DNA from: Virgibacillus_O xinjiangensis | Lineage (GTDB): Bacteria; Bacillota; Bacilli; Bacillales; Amphibacillaceae | Length of the DNA stretch: 41,126 bases | NCBI RefSeq assembly: GCF_042643145.1 | Contig: NZ_JBHRSA010000053.1 | Span: 1 to 41,126 of the forward strand | Direction: 5' to 3' | Program-made: the position numbers and the translations under genes | Shown: positions 39,869-41,126 of the stretch, piece by piece | Layout of the letters: the number at the start of each line of letters is the position of its first letter | Numbering within the stretch: position 1 is the first letter of the stretch | The notes under the pieces: generated by a model | Database searches by the model: none | The model's input: only the letters and a program-made list of their open reading frames with translations | What the model was told of the DNA's origin: nothing

Positions 39869-40587
39869 TTACCGTGAAAGATCTACACAAAAGTTTCGGA
39901 AAAACTGAAGTCCTGAAAGGAATCGATTGTGAAATTGAGCAGAAAGAAGTGGTATGTGTCATCGGACCCAGCGGATCTGGCAAAAGTACATTCCTTCGCT
40001 GCCTAAACATGTTGGAAGAAATTACCGGAGGCGATGTGGTCATCGATGGGGAAAGCTTGACTGATCGCAATACGGACATCAACATGATCCGGACAGAAGT
40101 GGGGATGGTGTTCCAACAATTCAATCTCTTCCCGCACAAGTCGGTCATCGAAAACATCATGCTGGCTCCCTTGAAGGTGCGTAAAATCTCCAAGGAGGAA
40201 GCACGTAAGCGGGGAATGAACCTGTTGGAAAAGGTCGGCTTGGCAGATAAGGCGGATCAATATCCGAGTCAGCTTTCCGGAGGCCAGCAACAGCGTGTGG
40301 CCATTGCCAGAGCGTTGGCGATGGAACCGAAAGCCATGTTGTTCGATGAGCCGACCTCCGCATTGGACCCTGAACTCGTCGGAGAAGTACTTGAAGTAAT
40401 GAAACAGCTGGCAGAAGAAGGCATGACCATGGTAGTCGTCACCCATGAGATGGGGTTTGCCAGGGAAGTCGGTGATCGGGTTCTGTTCATGGACCAAGGT
40501 ATTATCATGGAAGAAGGCGATCCGGAACAAATATTCACCGATCCGCAATCAGAAAGGACACAGGAATTTCTCAATAAGATATTATAA
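39865..40587 (+). CDS. glnQ: polar amino-acid ABC transporter ATPase
   Basis: This 240-residue ABC ATPase drives uptake with the preceding permease and binding protein. Walker A is GPSGSGKST, Q-loop QQFNLFPH, signature LSGGQQQR, Walker B MLFDEPTSALDPE and switch His in VVTHEMG. It starts MITVKDLHKSFGKTEVLKGI, close to GlnQ/ArtR-type subunits; GlnQ is a best guess. It is translationally coupled to the permease. A terminator lies at 40609. Confidence 0.95.
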   Translation: MITVKDLHKSFGKTEVLKGIDCEIEQKEVVCVIGPSGSGKSTFLRCLNMLEEITGGDVVIDGESLTDRNTDINMIRTEVGMVFQQFNLFPHKSVIENIMLAPLKVRKISKEEARKRGMNLLEKVGLADKADQYPSQLSGGQQQRVAIARALAMEPKAMLFDEPTSALDPELVGEVLEVMKQLAEEGMTMVVVTHEMGFAREVGDRVLFMDQGIIMEEGDPEQIFTDPQSERTQEFLNKIL

Positions 40588-40608
40588 TAGAAGAAAGAAT
40601 GCAATACG

Positions 40609-40642
40609 GCATGTAAATCCGTCCTGGATTTGCATGCTTTTT
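40609..40642 (+). terminator. terminator after glnQ
   Basis: GCATGTAAATCC pairs with GGATTTGCATGC, followed by TTTTT. Array 4 starts directly after it. Confidence 0.9.
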
Positions 40643-40650
40643 GTGTGATG

Positions 40651-40975
40651 TCGGGGGAGCGCGAGGGAATCGGCAGAAGGCGCGGGAAATCAGCCGGAGC
40701 GCGGCGAAATCGGCAGGAGGCGCGAGAAATCAGCGGGAGAGCGAGGGAATCGGCAGGAGGCGCGGGAAATCAGCGGGAGCGCGAGGGAATCGGCAGAAGG
40801 CGCGGGAAATCAGCCGGAGCGTGGCGAAATCGGCAGGAGGCGCGGGGAATCAGCGAGAGCGCGAGGGAATCAGCAGGAGGCGCGGGAAATCCGCCGGAGC
40901 GCGAGGGAATCAGCAGGAGCCGTGAGATATCCGCCGGAGCGCGGAGAAATCGGCAGGAGGAGCGGGAAATCAGTC
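40651..40975. repeat. tandem array 4: 8 units of 40 bp, opposite orientation
   Basis: From 40661 each 40 bp reads GCGAGGGAATCGGCAGGAGG then CGCGGGAAATCAGCGGGAGC, two clearly related 20-bp halves. The minus strand shows CTCCTGCCGATT and CTCCGGCTGATT cores, as in array 3. The unit at 40661 matches 40781 exactly. GC-rich linkers distinguish it from the other arrays. It ends near 40975. Confidence 0.93.
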
Positions 40976-41035
40976 AAGTCCTCATTGTTGTGTAAATTCT
41001 AGTTACAATTTTTCAACCACTTATTGATTATATGG

Positions 41036-41088
41036 AATTTGGTTTGGAAGGAAGGGGGGACCCCCTTCCTTCCAAACCAAATTTTTCG
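41036..41088 (+). terminator. very strong hairpin terminator
   Basis: A perfect 23-bp inverted repeat (41036-41058 with 41061-41083) around GA, followed by TTTTT. No gene lies between glnQ and this hairpin, so it closes array 4 on its far side. Confidence 0.85.
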
Positions 41089-41126
41089 CCCGTCTGTTAT
41101 CCTTTTCTAAACATGATTTGCTTCTT

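Noticed and set aside
40630..40995. Plus-strand 121-residue Arg/Gly-rich frame
   Set aside because: Generated by array 4; it starts inside the glnQ terminator and consists only of the repeat.

Overview
The window looks like chromosomal DNA of an endospore-forming Bacillaceae, probably a halotolerant one (Virgibacillus/Halobacillus-like; the genus cannot be fixed from sequence alone). Supports are a minor spore-protein gene (sspP), strong AGGAGG-type ribosome sites throughout, a classic Bacillus-type preQ1-I riboswitch in front of queCDE, a Bacillus-type Mn-dependent pyrophosphatase, many Bacillus small-protein families (DUF3243, DUF3953, DUF4306-like, DUF6241-like) and very acidic lipoproteins.

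Positions 1-8900 are AT-rich, gene-sparse and partly decayed: a VanZ-family remnant with an in-frame stop, a DUF4359-like gene with a frameshift and a stop, an IS3-family remnant, several tiny membrane proteins, an enoyl-CoA hydratase, a lipoprotein, a VOC protein, an acetyltransferase, an unusual M29-type aminopeptidase and a cold-shock protein. A short dispersed repeat recurs between these genes.

From 8.9 kb the base composition rises and the genes look like core genome. A Tat-exported gluconate dehydrogenase-like pair with its own tatA (9.1-12.0 kb) is followed by a paired SMR efflux pump, a DUF3243 protein, a YczE-type membrane protein, UspA, lipoproteins, a CNNM/CorC transporter, a YfiT/BstA-type DinB protein, an MFS transporter, a run of small proteins (21.9-24.3 kb), a DinB plus FAD-oxidase operon, ppaC, a second csp, sspP, mscL, ypsA, a SIMPL protein and an acetyltransferase. 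At 33-35 kb a preQ1-I riboswitch controls queC-queD-queE (preQ0 synthesis). At 35.6-35.8 kb a minus-strand promoter drives a degenerate tRNA-like RNA and tRNA-Ser(CGA). The end holds a DUF6241-like protein, an FMN reductase, an acidic lipoprotein and a polar amino-acid ABC transporter.

The most striking non-genic feature is a family of four intergenic tandem arrays (12.07-12.94, 15.15-15.61, 27.82-28.55 and 40.65-40.98 kb). All have exactly 40-bp periods built of two related 20-bp monomers sharing a core close to CTCCTGCYGATA. Each array has its own homogenised variant and lies just after the intrinsic terminator of a plus-strand gene. A second family, two 113-bp copies in inverted orientation after queE, shows co-varying stems and terminal inverted repeats that differ between copies. 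Neither is explained by the genes around it.
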